Source: SIG307 sp045596385 | GTDB taxonomy: Bacteria; Bacillota; Clostridia; Lachnospirales; Lachnospiraceae | DNA length: 64,000 bases | Direction of reading: 5' to 3' | Assembly (NCBI GenBank): GCA_045596385.1 | Contig: JAZOCC010000007.1 | Coordinates: 62,001-126,000, forward strand | In this document: one piece after another, positions 34,741-43,490 of the stretch | How positions within the stretch are numbered: position 1 is the first letter of the stretch | How the letters are laid out: each line of letters starts with the position of its first letter | Notes under the pieces: model-generated | What the model was told of the DNA's origin: nothing | The model's input: only the letters and a program-made list of their open reading frames with translations | Databases searched by the model: none | Made by a program: the position numbers and the translations under genes

Positions 34741-35919
34741 ATGTATCAGGCTTTTTTGGTAAAGTACGGAGAAATTGGATTAAAGGGGAATAATCGTCAC
34801 ATTTTTGAGAACGCATTAAAGAACAGAATTATGGACAGTCTGCGCCCGCTCGGTGAGTATACGGTTGTTCGTGAACAGGGTAGAATTTTTGTAGAGTGTC
34901 CGCAGGGCTATGACTACGAGGATACGGTAGAAGCACTGGGCCGTGTATTCGGTGTCACCGGGTTTTGTCCGGTAAAGGTAGTAGAGACTACGGACTGGGA
35001 GACTGTAAAGCGGGCAACCGGTGATTTTGTGGAAGAAATGTATCCGCAAAAGAATTTTACCTTTAAGGTGGCGGCAAAGCGTGCGGATAAGCAGTATCCG
35101 CTTACTTCCCCGGAGGTTTGTGCCAAGGTGGGAGAGTATTTGTTGTCCTGTTTTTCGGAGCTTTCCGTGGATGTGCATGAGCCGCAGGAAGTCATTACCG
35201 TGGAAATCAGAGGACGCGCTTATATCTATTCCAAGGTACTTGCAGGCCCGGGCGGAATGCCGGTAGGCACCGCAGGTAAGGCAATGTTACTGCTTTCCGG
35301 CGGTATCGACAGTCCGGTGGCAGGTTATATGATTTCCAAGCGTGGTGTGGCACTGGAGGCAACCTATTTCCATGCGCCGCCTTACACCAGCGATCGTGCG
35401 AAAGAAAAGGTGGTGGACCTTGCCAGAATCGTCAGCCGTTATACCGGCCCGATTCGCCTTAATGTGGTAAACTTTACGGACATCCAGCTGGCGATTTACG
35501 AGAAGTGTCCGCATGAGGAACTGACTATTATTATGCGCCGTTATATGATGCGTATCGCGGAGCATTTTGCAAATAAGAGCGACTGTCTCGGTATGATTAC
35601 CGGTGAAAGTATCGGTCAGGTAGCAAGCCAGACCATGCACAGCTTACTTACCACCAATGCGGTATGTGAGCTTCCGGTATATCGTCCGCTTATCGGTATG
35701 GATAAGGTCGAAATCATCGACATTGCCCAGAAAATCGGTACCTTTGAGACGTCGATTTTACCGTACGAAGACTGCTGTACCATCTTCGTGGCTAAACACC
35801 CGGTAACAAAGCCGATATTGTCTGTCATTGAGAAGTCCGAAGAATTACTTGCAGATGTGATTGATGATCTTATGAAGGAAGCAATCGAGACCACGGAAGT
35901 TATTGAAGTGAGAGCGTAA
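34741..35919 (+). CDS. thiI: tRNA 4-thiouridine synthetase ThiI
   Basis: 392 residues. N-terminal ferredoxin-like and THUMP domains (1-165, YGEIGLKGNNRHIFENAL) precede the PP-loop ATPase domain (LLSGGIDSPVAGYM, PPYTSDRAKEKV, GESIGQVASQTMHSL). The protein ends with no rhodanese domain, as in most Firmicutes, where an adjacent desulfurase delivers sulfur directly. It makes s4U8 in tRNA. ATG 34741 follows TTGGAGGACAG; the upstream in-frame region has no good ribosome site. Confidence 0.95.
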   Translation: MYQAFLVKYGEIGLKGNNRHIFENALKNRIMDSLRPLGEYTVVREQGRIFVECPQGYDYEDTVEALGRVFGVTGFCPVKVVETTDWETVKRATGDFVEEMYPQKNFTFKVAAKRADKQYPLTSPEVCAKVGEYLLSCFSELSVDVHEPQEVITVEIRGRAYIYSKVLAGPGGMPVGTAGKAMLLLSGGIDSPVAGYMISKRGVALEATYFHAPPYTSDRAKEKVVDLARIVSRYTGPIRLNVVNFTDIQLAIYEKCPHEELTIIMRRYMMRIAEHFANKSDCLGMITGESIGQVASQTMHSLLTTNAVCELPVYRPLIGMDKVEIIDIAQKIGTFETSILPYEDCCTIFVAKHPVTKPILSVIEKSEELLADVIDDLMKEAIETTEVIEVRA

Positions 35920-35930
35920 GAGAGTAGAAT

Positions 35931-36115
35931 TGCGTGCGACACGGTGCTACGCACCTGTCCCTCTACACTTTGTTTCGGTCGGTGCAGAACCAAGGTCCCC
36001 CGGACCTTGTGCACCCTCGTGGCATAGCCACTCGGTCGTGGACGCACTCGCATGGTCGGAGATTTTCGGAAGCAGGCTTCCGAAATCTCTTCCATGCTCA
36101 CTTTGTCTGCACGCA
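35931..36115. repeat. 185-bp MITE-like folded element with terminal inverted repeats
   Basis: TGCGTGC (35931-35937) is repeated inverted as GCACGCA (36109-36115). Inside are three consecutive perfect or near-perfect hairpins: AAGGTCC/GGACCTT (about 35991-36009), GTGGCATAGCCAC (36020-36032), and GAGATTTTCGGAAGC with GCTTCCGAAATCTC (about 36059-36089). It is richer in G+C than the flanks and codes for nothing convincing. The structure resembles a non-autonomous mobile or REP-like intergenic element; copies elsewhere are needed to prove this. Confidence 0.5.
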
Positions 36116-36145
36116 AAAAAACGGAGGATACAATATGTATCCTCC
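36114..36145 (-). terminator. Terminator of the HPr-like gene
   Basis: GGAGGATAC/GTATCCTCC (36123-36131 and 36137-36145) forms a 9-bp stem; read on the minus strand it is followed by GTTTTTTT (36122 to 36115). Confidence 0.8.
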
Positions 36146-36175
36146 CCAGTTTGTAACAATACCTTTTTATTTTGA

Positions 36176-36409
36176 TTACTCAACGATATACGGTGCCAAA
36201 ACAGCAAGAACTGCGTCTAAGTTGTCCTGAGCGTGTACGTTTAAGTCAATCGGCTTAGAAAGGTCTAAGCTGAAGATACCCATGATGGACTTCGCATCAA
36301 TGACATATCTTCCGGAAACTAAATCGAAATCGGAATCAAACTTGGTGATCTCGTTTACGAAAGCCTTTACCTTGTCGATAGAGTTTAAAGAAATTTTAAC
36401 GGTCTTCAT
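36176..36409 (-). CDS. HPr-like protein lacking the active-site histidine
   Basis: 77 residues with the HPr fold pattern. The region around the regulatory serine is kept: DAKSIMGIFSLDLSKPIDL corresponds to the K-S-I-M-G Ser46 region of HPr. The N-terminal loop that normally holds His15 (x-H-A-R-P-A) reads INSIDKVKAFVNEI-like, without His. It therefore should not carry phosphate from enzyme I. It may act in regulation, like Crh in Bacillus, where His15 is also lost. The gene is monocistronic, with its own promoter at 36471-36499 and terminator. AAGGAGGCG precedes the ATG. Confidence 0.75.
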   Translation of the reverse strand: MKTVKISLNSIDKVKAFVNEITKFDSDFDLVSGRYVIDAKSIMGIFSLDLSKPIDLNVHAQDNLDAVLAVLAPYIVE

Positions 36410-36470
36410 AATGTTACGCCTCCTTCTTGTTGATTGAGATGCTTATTGAATTAAGCATCTTTATACTTAT

Positions 36471-36499
36471 ATAGTACCGTTTACGGATAAAAATGTCAA
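36471..36499 (-). promoter_or_regulatory. Promoter of the HPr-like gene
   Basis: On the minus strand TTGACA (36499-36494), 17-bp spacer, TACTAT (36476-36471). The short leader contains a hairpin GATGCTTA/TAAGCATC (36438-36459). Confidence 0.75.
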
Positions 36500-36580
36500 T
36501 ATGCAAATGTGATAAAAAAGTTAGTTAATTCTGTCGAAAAGTGTAAAAATGTACGAAAACTTTGGAAAGGACGCGAAGGA

Positions 36581-37999
36581 ATGAACAGAGAAATGCACAA
36601 AATAGAGGGAAAAAGAGTTGCCTTTCTGACCCTGGGCTGTAAAGTGAATTCCTACGAGACGGAGGGCATGCGGGAATTGTTTTTAAAAGCGGGTGCCGTG
36701 GAGACCGGGTTTGACAAAGAAGCGGACATTTATGTGGTAAATACCTGTTCTGTGACGAATATGGCGGATCGGAAGTCCAGGCAGATGTTGCACCGGGCAA
36801 AGAAAAAGAATCCGAAAGCACTTGTAATAGCAGCGGGATGCTATGCCCAGGCAGCCGGAGAGAATTTGTCTTCACAGGAAGGTATTGATTTGGTTATCGG
36901 AAACAATCAAAAGGCGCGGATTGTGGAGCTTACGGAAGAAGCACTGGCAATGAAGGAAGAACGTTTATGTGCGTTACTTGATATCGGCAAAGAGAAGGAA
37001 TATGAGGAACTGCCGATTGAGACGGTAACGGAACGTACCAGAGCCTATATTAAAATCGAAGACGGCTGTAACCAGTTTTGCAGTTATTGTATTATTCCGT
37101 ATGTGAGAGGCCGGGTGCGTTCCCGGAAAGAAGGGGAGATTTTAGACGAGATTACACGCTTGGCAAAGGAAGGCTACAAGGAAGTGGTGTTGACCGGAAT
37201 TCATTTGTCTTCCTATGGCTTGGAAAAAGAGAAAAATGAGGTAAGAGCATCAGAGTTTGATCTGGCTTTGGCAGAGGGCGTTGAAGAAGAACTTCCGGAA
37301 CTGCCGCTGTTACGATTGCTTCGTCGTGTGCAGAAGATAGATGGCATCGAGCGTATTCGCCTCGGTTCGCTGGAGCCTCGTATTATGACGGAGCCTTTTG
37401 TGAAGGAGCTGGCATCCCTGTCAAAGATTTGTCCGCATTTTCATTTGTCGTTGCAAAGCGGGTGCGACGCAACGTTAAAACGAATGAACCGGAAGTACAC
37501 AACGGAGGAGTATAAAAAGGCGGTAGATTATTTGCGCCGGTATTTTGATAAGCCTGCCGTTACCACGGATATTATTGTGGGATTTCCGGGAGAGACGGAA
37601 GCAGAGTTTGCGGAAACATTACAGTTTGCGCGGGATATTGCCTTTTCCCAGATACACATTTTTAAGTATTCCAGACGTGCGGGAACCGTAGCAGACCGGA
37701 TGGAACGGCAGGTATCGGAACAGGTAAAATCGGAACGTTCCGACGCTTTGGAGGCAGTGGAGAAGGAACTGCGAGAGGCTTATATAAGACAGTTTGCCGG
37801 TGCGGAGGAAACGGTGCTTTTGGAGGAGCCTGCGGAGATTGACGGGACAAAGTATATGACCGGTCATACAACCCGGTATGTGAAAGCGTTTGTGAGAGAT
37901 TCGGAAGGGGATTTACAGGAAAACAACGCGGTGCGGGTAAGAATTTCCGGAGAAGGGATTGTTGACGGAGTAATGGCGAAAAAGATTGGAACAACTTGA
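36581..37999 (+). CDS. mtaB: tRNA (t6A37) methylthiotransferase MtaB
   Basis: 472 residues. The N-terminal MTTase domain (LTLGCKVNSYETEGM, VNTCSVTNMADRKSRQ, AAGCYAQ) holds three cluster cysteines. The radical SAM cluster motif is C-NQF-C-SY-C (EDGCNQFCSYCIIPYVRG), and the C-terminal TRAM-like domain ends in RVRISGEGIVDGVM. It converts t6A37 to ms2t6A37 in tRNA. ATG 36581 follows GCGAAGGA; the earlier in-frame codon at 36509 lies in the promoter region of the divergent gene. Confidence 0.95.
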   Translation: MNREMHKIEGKRVAFLTLGCKVNSYETEGMRELFLKAGAVETGFDKEADIYVVNTCSVTNMADRKSRQMLHRAKKKNPKALVIAAGCYAQAAGENLSSQEGIDLVIGNNQKARIVELTEEALAMKEERLCALLDIGKEKEYEELPIETVTERTRAYIKIEDGCNQFCSYCIIPYVRGRVRSRKEGEILDEITRLAKEGYKEVVLTGIHLSSYGLEKEKNEVRASEFDLALAEGVEEELPELPLLRLLRRVQKIDGIERIRLGSLEPRIMTEPFVKELASLSKICPHFHLSLQSGCDATLKRMNRKYTTEEYKKAVDYLRRYFDKPAVTTDIIVGFPGETEAEFAETLQFARDIAFSQIHIFKYSRRAGTVADRMERQVSEQVKSERSDALEAVEKELREAYIRQFAGAEETVLLEEPAEIDGTKYMTGHTTRYVKAFVRDSEGDLQENNAVRVRISGEGIVDGVMAKKIGTT

Positions 38000-38039
38000 T
38001 TTGAAGAGAAAGAGAATCCTTAAAAATATATGAAAAGGA

Positions 38040-38068
38040 TTGAAATTTTCCGGGAAATATATTATGAT
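38040..38068 (+). promoter_or_regulatory. Promoter of the ireB-ruvX operon
   Basis: TTGAAA (38040-38045), 17-bp spacer, TATGAT (38063-38068). A short AATCCTT/AAGGATT hairpin (38015-38041) ends the mtaB side. Confidence 0.65.
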
Positions 38069-38122
38069 GGATAATAATGGGTCAGAATGCGGCTAGACTA
38101 TTACGGAGGAGGGTGTAGACCT

Positions 38123-38380
38123 ATGCAGGAAACGAATCATACACAGTTTTTTAAAGTGGAAAAAAATATGATGCCGGATGTGCATGAGATTTTGGCAACG
38201 GTACATCGTGCGCTTACGGAGCAGGGCTACAACCCGGTGAATCAGATTGTAGGCTATATTATGTCCGGAGACCCGACATATATTACCAGTCATGAGAATG
38301 CCAGAAGTTTAATCATGAAGGTAGAGCGAGATGAAATTATCGAAGAACTTTTGCGTAATTATATCAGACACGAGCTGTAG
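38123..38380 (+). CDS. ireB: IreB family regulatory phosphoprotein
   Basis: 85 residues, full length for the UPF0297/IreB family: FFKVEKNMMPDVHEILATVHRALTEQGYNPVNQIVGYIMSGDPTYITSHENARSLI. In Enterococcus IreB is a substrate of the PASTA kinase IreK and affects cephalosporin resistance. It heads the conserved ireB-ruvX-DUF1292 run. ATG 38123 fits family length; a longer frame begins at 38087. Confidence 0.95.
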   Translation: MQETNHTQFFKVEKNMMPDVHEILATVHRALTEQGYNPVNQIVGYIMSGDPTYITSHENARSLIMKVERDEIIEELLRNYIRHEL

Positions 38381-38409
38381 AATTCGCAATCACAGAGAGG
38401 AATAGCAAT

Positions 38410-38850
38410 ATGCGGATTATGGGCCTGGATTTTGGGGCGGCAACCGTCGGTGTAGCAATCAGCGATGCGTTGTTGTTGACGGCACAAGGGATAGAGACCA
38501 TTCGGAGAGAGCAGGAGTTGCAGCTTCGCAAGACCTACCGGAGAATCGAAGAGTTGGTGCAGGAGTACGAAGTAGAGCGGATTGTTGTAGGCTATCCGAA
38601 GCATTTGAACAATACCGTAGGCGAACGTGCGAAGAAGGCAGAGGAGTTTGCGGAAGCGATAAAGAGAAGAACAGGACTCCCGGTAGAGTTACAGGACGAG
38701 CGTCTGACAACGGTGGAGGCTCATCGTGTGTTGGATGCGGGAAATGCAGGACTTGAGAAAAAACGCGAAGTCGTAGATAAACTGGCGGCAGTGTTGATTT
38801 TACAGAGTTATTTGGACCGGATGAATTATAAAGTCGGAGAGGATGCTTAA
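38410..38850 (+). CDS. ruvX: Holliday junction resolvase-like RuvX (YqgF)
   Basis: 146 residues. RNase H-like fold with MGLDFGAATVGVAISD (first catalytic Asp), RIVVGYPKHLNN (second strand) and DERLTTVEAHRVL plus VDKLAAVLILQSYLD (last Asp). The family is linked to pre-16S rRNA maturation and junction cleavage. It directly abuts the DUF1292 gene (stop codon followed by ATG). Confidence 0.95.
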   Translation: MRIMGLDFGAATVGVAISDALLLTAQGIETIRREQELQLRKTYRRIEELVQEYEVERIVVGYPKHLNNTVGERAKKAEEFAEAIKRRTGLPVELQDERLTTVEAHRVLDAGNAGLEKKREVVDKLAAVLILQSYLDRMNYKVGEDA

Positions 38851-39123
38851 ATGGAAAGAAATCAGGATATCATTACCTTTACAACGGAAGACGGGGATGA
38901 GGTTAAGTTTCATGTTATCGAGGAGACTCGCATTAACGGACGAGACTATCTTTTAGTGTTGGATGATATTGAAGACGAAGAACAGGAAGCGCTGATTTTA
39001 AAGGATGTTTCCGCAGAGGGTGAGTCTGAGGCGATATATGAAATCGTTGACGACGAGAAGGAACTGAAGGCGGTAGCGGATCTATTCAGTGAGCTTTTGG
39101 AAGATACGGAGTTTGTGCTCTAA
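38851..39123 (+). CDS. DUF1292 domain protein (YrzB-like)
   Basis: 90-residue acidic protein with the DUF1292 pattern ITFTTEDGDEVKFHVIEETRINGRDYLLV followed by an acidic tail with ELKAVADLFSELLED. Function unknown. Its place after ruvX is conserved across Firmicutes (yrzL-yrrK-yrzB in Bacillus). Confidence 0.92.
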   Translation: MERNQDIITFTTEDGDEVKFHVIEETRINGRDYLLVLDDIEDEEQEALILKDVSAEGESEAIYEIVDDEKELKAVADLFSELLEDTEFVL

Positions 39124-39386
39124 ATTTGTGATTTGGAGTTGAATTTATTTTTAAAAACAGGGAATTATTTAGTAAGAATAGATGCATTGTAAAACAGATT
39201 TGAACAGGTATTGCGTCGGAATCGGACGTATGACTTCCAAAGCCGGGCGTTTTTCGGAGAAGCGGAGACGACGGGGCTGGAATTGTCATGCGTTTGAAAG
39301 TTAAAATCGGAACGTGCGTGATAGGACTTTTAGAAAGCTTTTTTGGAAAGCTTTGTTTTGCGATGCACCGAAACGGAGGTGCAATT

Positions 39387-41117
39387 TTGAGAAGAAGAGG
39401 TATCAGAGCAGCGGTAGCTGTACAGGAAGAGGAACAGTTTGTAGTGGAAGAGCAGGTGGCAAAGCCGAAGCTTCGTATTATTCCGTTAGGCGGTTTGGAA
39501 CAAATCGGTATGAATATTACCGCGTATGAGTACGAGGACAGTATTATTATTGTAGACTGCGGTTTGGCATTCCCGGAAGACGACATGCTTGGAATTGATT
39601 TAGTCATTCCGGACATTACTTATCTGAAGGAGAATATTGATAAGGTAAAGGGATTTTTGATTACCCACGGCCATGAGGACCATATCGGTGCCTTACCGTA
39701 TGTATTAAAAGAAATCAATGTACCGGTATATGCAACCAAGCTTACGGTGGGCGTTATTGATAATAAGTTAAAAGAGCACAATTTGTTAAAGACCACGAAG
39801 CGCAAGGTCATTAAGTACGGACAGTCCGTGAATCTGGGGGCGTTTCGTATCGAGTTTATCCGTGTGAACCACAGCATTGCGGATGCGGCGGCATTAGCAA
39901 TCTTTACTCCGGTGGGTACGATTGTTCATACCGGTGACTTTAAGGTGGATTATACGCCGATGTTTTCCGATACCATTGATTTACAGCGGTTTGCGGAGCT
40001 GGGTAAAAAGGGTGTATTGGCGCTGTTGGCGGATTCTACGAACGTAGAGCGTCCGGGCTTTACCATGTCGGAGCGTATGGTGGCAAAGACCTTTGATACG
40101 ATTTTTGCGGAAAACATGAACCACCGTCTCATTGTGGCAACCTTTGCCTCTAATGTAGATCGTGTACAACAGATTATTTATACCGCAGAGAAGTACGATC
40201 GCAAGGTAGTCATCGAAGGCCGCAGTATGGTGAATATTATTTCTACAGCGGCGGAACTGGGATATATCAACATTCCGGACAATATCATGATCGATATCGA
40301 GCAGATTAAGAATTATCCGGACGAGAAGCTGGTACTCATCACCACCGGTAGCCAGGGCGAAGCTATGGCGGCATTGTCCCGTATGGCAAATTCCACTCAT
40401 AAGAAGGTGTCTATTGTGCCGGGGGATGCGGTGATTTTAAGCTCCCATCCGATTCCGGGTAATGAAAAACAGGTTTCCAAGATTATCAACGAGCTGACCA
40501 GAAAGGGAGCTAAAGTGATTACCCAGGATACCCATGTTTCCGGTCATGCCTGTCAGGAAGAGATAAAGTTAATTTATGCTTTAACAAAACCGAAATATGC
40601 GATTCCGCTGCACGGCGAGTACCATCACCGTGTGACCCACGGTCAGCTGGCACAGAGCATGGGAGTAGATAAAGAAAAGGTATTTATTCTTTCCTCCGGT
40701 GATGTATTGGAGCTGGATGAGGAAAACGGAAGTGTGGTGGATAAGGTAGAGGCGCAAGGCATCTTTGTAGATGGTCTCGGTGTAGGTGATGTAGGAAATA
40801 TTGTACTGCGGGATCGTCAGTATTTGTCCGAAAACGGTTTGATTATTATCGTGCTTACGTTACAGAAGTATACCAACGAGATTTTAGCGGGACCGGACAT
40901 AGTGACCAGAGGATTTGTCTATGTCAGAGAGTCGGAAAATCTGCTGGAGGAAGCAAGAGAGGTAGTGCTTGATGCTCTGGATCGTTGTATGGAAAAGAAT
41001 GTTTCCGATTGGGGAAAGATTAAAAATACAATGAAGGATTCCTTAAGCGATTATCTTTGGAAAAAGATGAAGCGTAACCCGATGATTCTCCCGATTATTA
41101 TGGAGGTGGATGCGTAA
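39387..41117 (+). CDS. rnj: Ribonuclease J
   Basis: 576 residues from the chosen start. A metallo-beta-lactamase/beta-CASP nuclease: LRIIPLGGLEQIGMN, the HxHxDH motif THGHEDHIGALPYV, HTGDFKVD, LLADSTNVERPGFT, TTGSQGEAMAAL and LHGEYHH. It degrades and matures RNA as 5'-3' exonuclease and endonuclease. I prefer the TTG at 39387 because GGAGGT (39375-39380) sits in front; an in-frame ATG at 39288 has no clear ribosome site but would add 33 residues. Even so, a ~30-residue Val/Glu-rich extension precedes the conserved core. In Bacillus no RNase J gene lies between yrzB and mltG. Confidence 0.93.
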   Translation: MRRRGIRAAVAVQEEEQFVVEEQVAKPKLRIIPLGGLEQIGMNITAYEYEDSIIIVDCGLAFPEDDMLGIDLVIPDITYLKENIDKVKGFLITHGHEDHIGALPYVLKEINVPVYATKLTVGVIDNKLKEHNLLKTTKRKVIKYGQSVNLGAFRIEFIRVNHSIADAAALAIFTPVGTIVHTGDFKVDYTPMFSDTIDLQRFAELGKKGVLALLADSTNVERPGFTMSERMVAKTFDTIFAENMNHRLIVATFASNVDRVQQIIYTAEKYDRKVVIEGRSMVNIISTAAELGYINIPDNIMIDIEQIKNYPDEKLVLITTGSQGEAMAALSRMANSTHKKVSIVPGDAVILSSHPIPGNEKQVSKIINELTRKGAKVITQDTHVSGHACQEEIKLIYALTKPKYAIPLHGEYHHRVTHGQLAQSMGVDKEKVFILSSGDVLELDEENGSVVDKVEAQGIFVDGLGVGDVGNIVLRDRQYLSENGLIIIVLTLQKYTNEILAGPDIVTRGFVYVRESENLLEEAREVVLDALDRCMEKNVSDWGKIKNTMKDSLSDYLWKKMKRNPMILPIIMEVDA

Positions 41118-41119
41118 TT

Positions 41120-41524
41120 ATGGCGAAACAATCACAACAGACGAAGGCGGCACTTGATTTAATGGGCTATTTTCTCGGCATATTATTAAATCTGGTATTT
41201 TATGCCGTGGTGGCATTCGGTATTTACTTTGTTGCTACAAATGTATACGAGTTTTCTTATCAGGTGTTCGGAGATCGTGTGTGTGAGGCTGAGCCGGGAC
41301 GTGATGTGGAGATTCATATTGAGGAAGGTGAGTCCACCATGGATATTGCCGAAAAGCTTTATATGAATAAGCTTGTAGTAAACAAGACCACCTTTTATTT
41401 GAAGGTACAGTTATATGAGTACAAGATTATGCAGGGAACCTTTTTGTTAAATACGTCCATGACCTACGATGAGATATTGGATGTGATTACCGATTTATCG
41501 AATGCACTACCGGAGGAAACGTGA
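41120..41524 (+). CDS. MltG-like small membrane protein without catalytic domain
   Basis: 134 residues. One membrane helix (about 15-42) precedes a LysM-like/YceG N-terminal segment (VEIHIEEGESTMDIAEKLYMNKLVVNKTTFYLKVQLYEYKIMQGTFLLNTSMTYDEILDVI), which matches the N-terminal part of the MltG lytic transglycosylase. The catalytic portion with its Glu is absent. Its place between the ireB cluster and trmR is exactly where Bacillus has full-length mltG (yrrL). It may bind or steer peptidoglycan enzymes. The TGA overlaps the next ATG (TGATG). Confidence 0.8.
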   Translation: MAKQSQQTKAALDLMGYFLGILLNLVFYAVVAFGIYFVATNVYEFSYQVFGDRVCEAEPGRDVEIHIEEGESTMDIAEKLYMNKLVVNKTTFYLKVQLYEYKIMQGTFLLNTSMTYDEILDVITDLSNALPEET

Positions 41525-42186
41525 TGATTATCAGTGAGCGGTTATCAGAGTATATTAAGGCATTGGAATGTGATTTGCCGGAGTATCTGGATGAACTGGA
41601 ACAAAGAGCACTTGCGGACGAGGTACCGATTATCAGAAAGGAAGCGCAGTCTTTACTGCGTTTCCTTTTGTGCTTATTAAAGCCGGAAAGGATTCTGGAG
41701 GTGGGCTGTGCGGTAGGATTTTCCTCGGCGTTTATGAGCGAGTACATGCCGGAAAACTGCGCGATTACCACAATCGAGAAGGTAGAGATGCGGATTAAGG
41801 AAGCAAAGAAGAATCTGGCGGCCATTCCGCGGGCAGATAAGGTAACACTTCTTTGCGGTGATGCCAATGAGGTATTAAAGGAGCTGGCAGACAAGGGGGA
41901 AATCTATCCGTTTATCTTTATGGATGCGGCAAAGGGACAGTATATGAATTTCCTTCCGCACCTGATGCGTCTGTTGCCGGAGGGCGGTATTCTGATTACG
42001 GACAATGTACTGCAGGAAGGAACCATTGTAGAGTCCAAGTATACGATTCCGCGTCGGGAGCGAACCATTCACATGCGGATGCGGGAGTATGTGTACACTC
42101 TAAAACATATGGACGAGCTGGAAACGGTAGTGTTGCCGGTGGGTGACGGTGTGACGCTGAGTGTAAAGAAAACCATAGAAAAGTAG
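41524..42186 (+). CDS. trmR: tRNA 5-hydroxyuridine O-methyltransferase (TrmR-like)
   Basis: 220-residue SAM-dependent O-methyltransferase of the COMT-like group: ILEVGCAVGFSSAFMSEYM (motif I), ITTIEKVEMRIKEAKKN, FIFMDAAKGQYMNFLPHLMRLLPEGGILITDNV. In Bacillus TrmR (YrrM) makes 5-methoxyuridine at tRNA position 34 from the 5-hydroxyuridine that the U32 proteins produce. The gene order mltG-like, trmR, U32 is conserved and supports this assignment. GGAGG (41512-41516) sets the ATG. Confidence 0.88.
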   Translation: MIISERLSEYIKALECDLPEYLDELEQRALADEVPIIRKEAQSLLRFLLCLLKPERILEVGCAVGFSSAFMSEYMPENCAITTIEKVEMRIKEAKKNLAAIPRADKVTLLCGDANEVLKELADKGEIYPFIFMDAAKGQYMNFLPHLMRLLPEGGILITDNVLQEGTIVESKYTIPRRERTIHMRMREYVYTLKHMDELETVVLPVGDGVTLSVKKTIEK

Positions 42187-42251
42187 CAATGCAGAGTTTA
42201 TTATGCAGAAACGACAAGGGAATAGGACAGAATCAGAAAGCAGGAGAGGAT

Positions 42252-43490
42252 ATGAATAAGAGAAAGAAACCGGAGCTTTTGGTTCCGGCAGGAAGTCTGG
42301 AAGTGTTAAAAATTGCGGTAAAATACGGTGCCGATGCAGTTTATATCGGCGGAGAGATGTACGGTCTCCGTGCAAAGGCCCATAACTTTTCCAAGGAAGA
42401 CATGATAGAAGGGATTGCCTATGCTCATGCCCATGGGGCAAAGGTGTATGTGACGGCGAATATTACGGCGCATAACCGGGATCTTGCGGGAGTGGAGGAA
42501 TATTTCCGTGAGCTTAAGGCCGTGGCACCGGATGCCCTGATTATTTCCGACCCGGGTGTGTTTGACATCGCGCGGGAGATTATGCCGGAGACGGAGCTTC
42601 ACATCAGTACCCAGGCGAATAACGTAAATTATAGGACCTATCGGTTCTGGCATCGCCTCGGTGCGAAGCGTGTGGTGTCCGCACGAGAGCTTTCTATGGA
42701 GGAACTGTCAGAGCTTCGCAAAAATATTCCGGAGGAGCTTGAAATCGAGACTTTTATCCATGGAGCAATGTGCATTTCCTATTCCGGAAGATGTTTACTC
42801 AGTAACTATTTTACCGGAAGAGATGCGAATTTGGGTGCATGTACCCATCCGTGCCGTTGGAAGTATTACATCATGGAGGAAAGCCGTCCGGGCGAGTATC
42901 TTCCGGTATTTGAAAATGAGCGGGGAACCTATATTTTTAACTCCAAGGATTTGTGTATGATTGAACACATTCCGGAGCTGGTAGCCGCGGGAATCGACAG
43001 CTTTAAAATCGAAGGTCGGATGAAGACGGCGCTGTATGTGGCAACCGTGGCCCGGACCTATCGTCAGGCCATTGATGACTATTTTGAAAGTGAAGAAAAG
43101 TATAGGGAGCGTTTGCCGTATTACAGAGAAGAGATTTCCAAGTGTACCTACCGCAGTTACACCACGGGCTTTTTCTTCGGTGCACCGGGAAGTGATGCCC
43201 AGGTGTATGAGAATAACGATTATAACAAGGAGTATACCTACTTGGGGTTTCCGGTAGAGGTGACAGAGGACGGTCGTCTTTACATGGAACAGCGAAATAA
43301 GTTCTGCGTAGGTGACACCATAGAGGTAATGCATTTTAACGGAACCAGCGATTATGGGAAGGTACTTTCCATTACGGATACGGAAGGAACTGCGATGGAG
43401 AGTTGTCCGCATCCGCAGCAGATGATATATGTAACCTTGGATTGTAAGGCAGAACCGCTGACGATTTTACGAATTAATAAGGAGCGATAA
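42252..43490 (+). CDS. trhP: U32-family tRNA hydroxylation protein (TrhP-like)
   Basis: 412 residues. U32 signature ETFIHGAMCISYSGRCLLSNYFTGRDANLGACTHPCRW includes Cys residues used for an iron-sulfur cluster. It begins with PELLVPAGSLEVLKIAVKYGADAVYIGG and has a C-terminal beta-barrel (EVTEDGRLYMEQRNKFCVGDTIEV). TrhP proteins install 5-hydroxyuridine at tRNA position 34. Bacillus has two such genes (yrrN and yrrO); here one full-length protein is present. ATG 42252 follows GCAGGAGAGG. Confidence 0.9.
   Translation: MNKRKKPELLVPAGSLEVLKIAVKYGADAVYIGGEMYGLRAKAHNFSKEDMIEGIAYAHAHGAKVYVTANITAHNRDLAGVEEYFRELKAVAPDALIISDPGVFDIAREIMPETELHISTQANNVNYRTYRFWHRLGAKRVVSARELSMEELSELRKNIPEELEIETFIHGAMCISYSGRCLLSNYFTGRDANLGACTHPCRWKYYIMEESRPGEYLPVFENERGTYIFNSKDLCMIEHIPELVAAGIDSFKIEGRMKTALYVATVARTYRQAIDDYFESEEKYRERLPYYREEISKCTYRSYTTGFFFGAPGSDAQVYENNDYNKEYTYLGFPVEVTEDGRLYMEQRNKFCVGDTIEVMHFNGTSDYGKVLSITDTEGTAMESCPHPQQMIYVTLDCKAEPLTILRINKER

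Noticed and set aside
35930..36230. Overlapping frames of 81-98 codons on both strands after thiI
   Set aside because: They run through the hairpin-rich repeat element and a terminator and encode nothing recognisable.
39288..39386. Upstream ATG for RNase J adding 33 residues
   Set aside because: There is no ribosome site before 39288, whereas GGAGGT stands at the right distance before the TTG at 39387. The question is not fully closed.
42795..43412. 205-codon minus-strand frame
   Set aside because: It is the shadow of the trhP gene on the opposite strand, with no ribosome site or recognisable domain.
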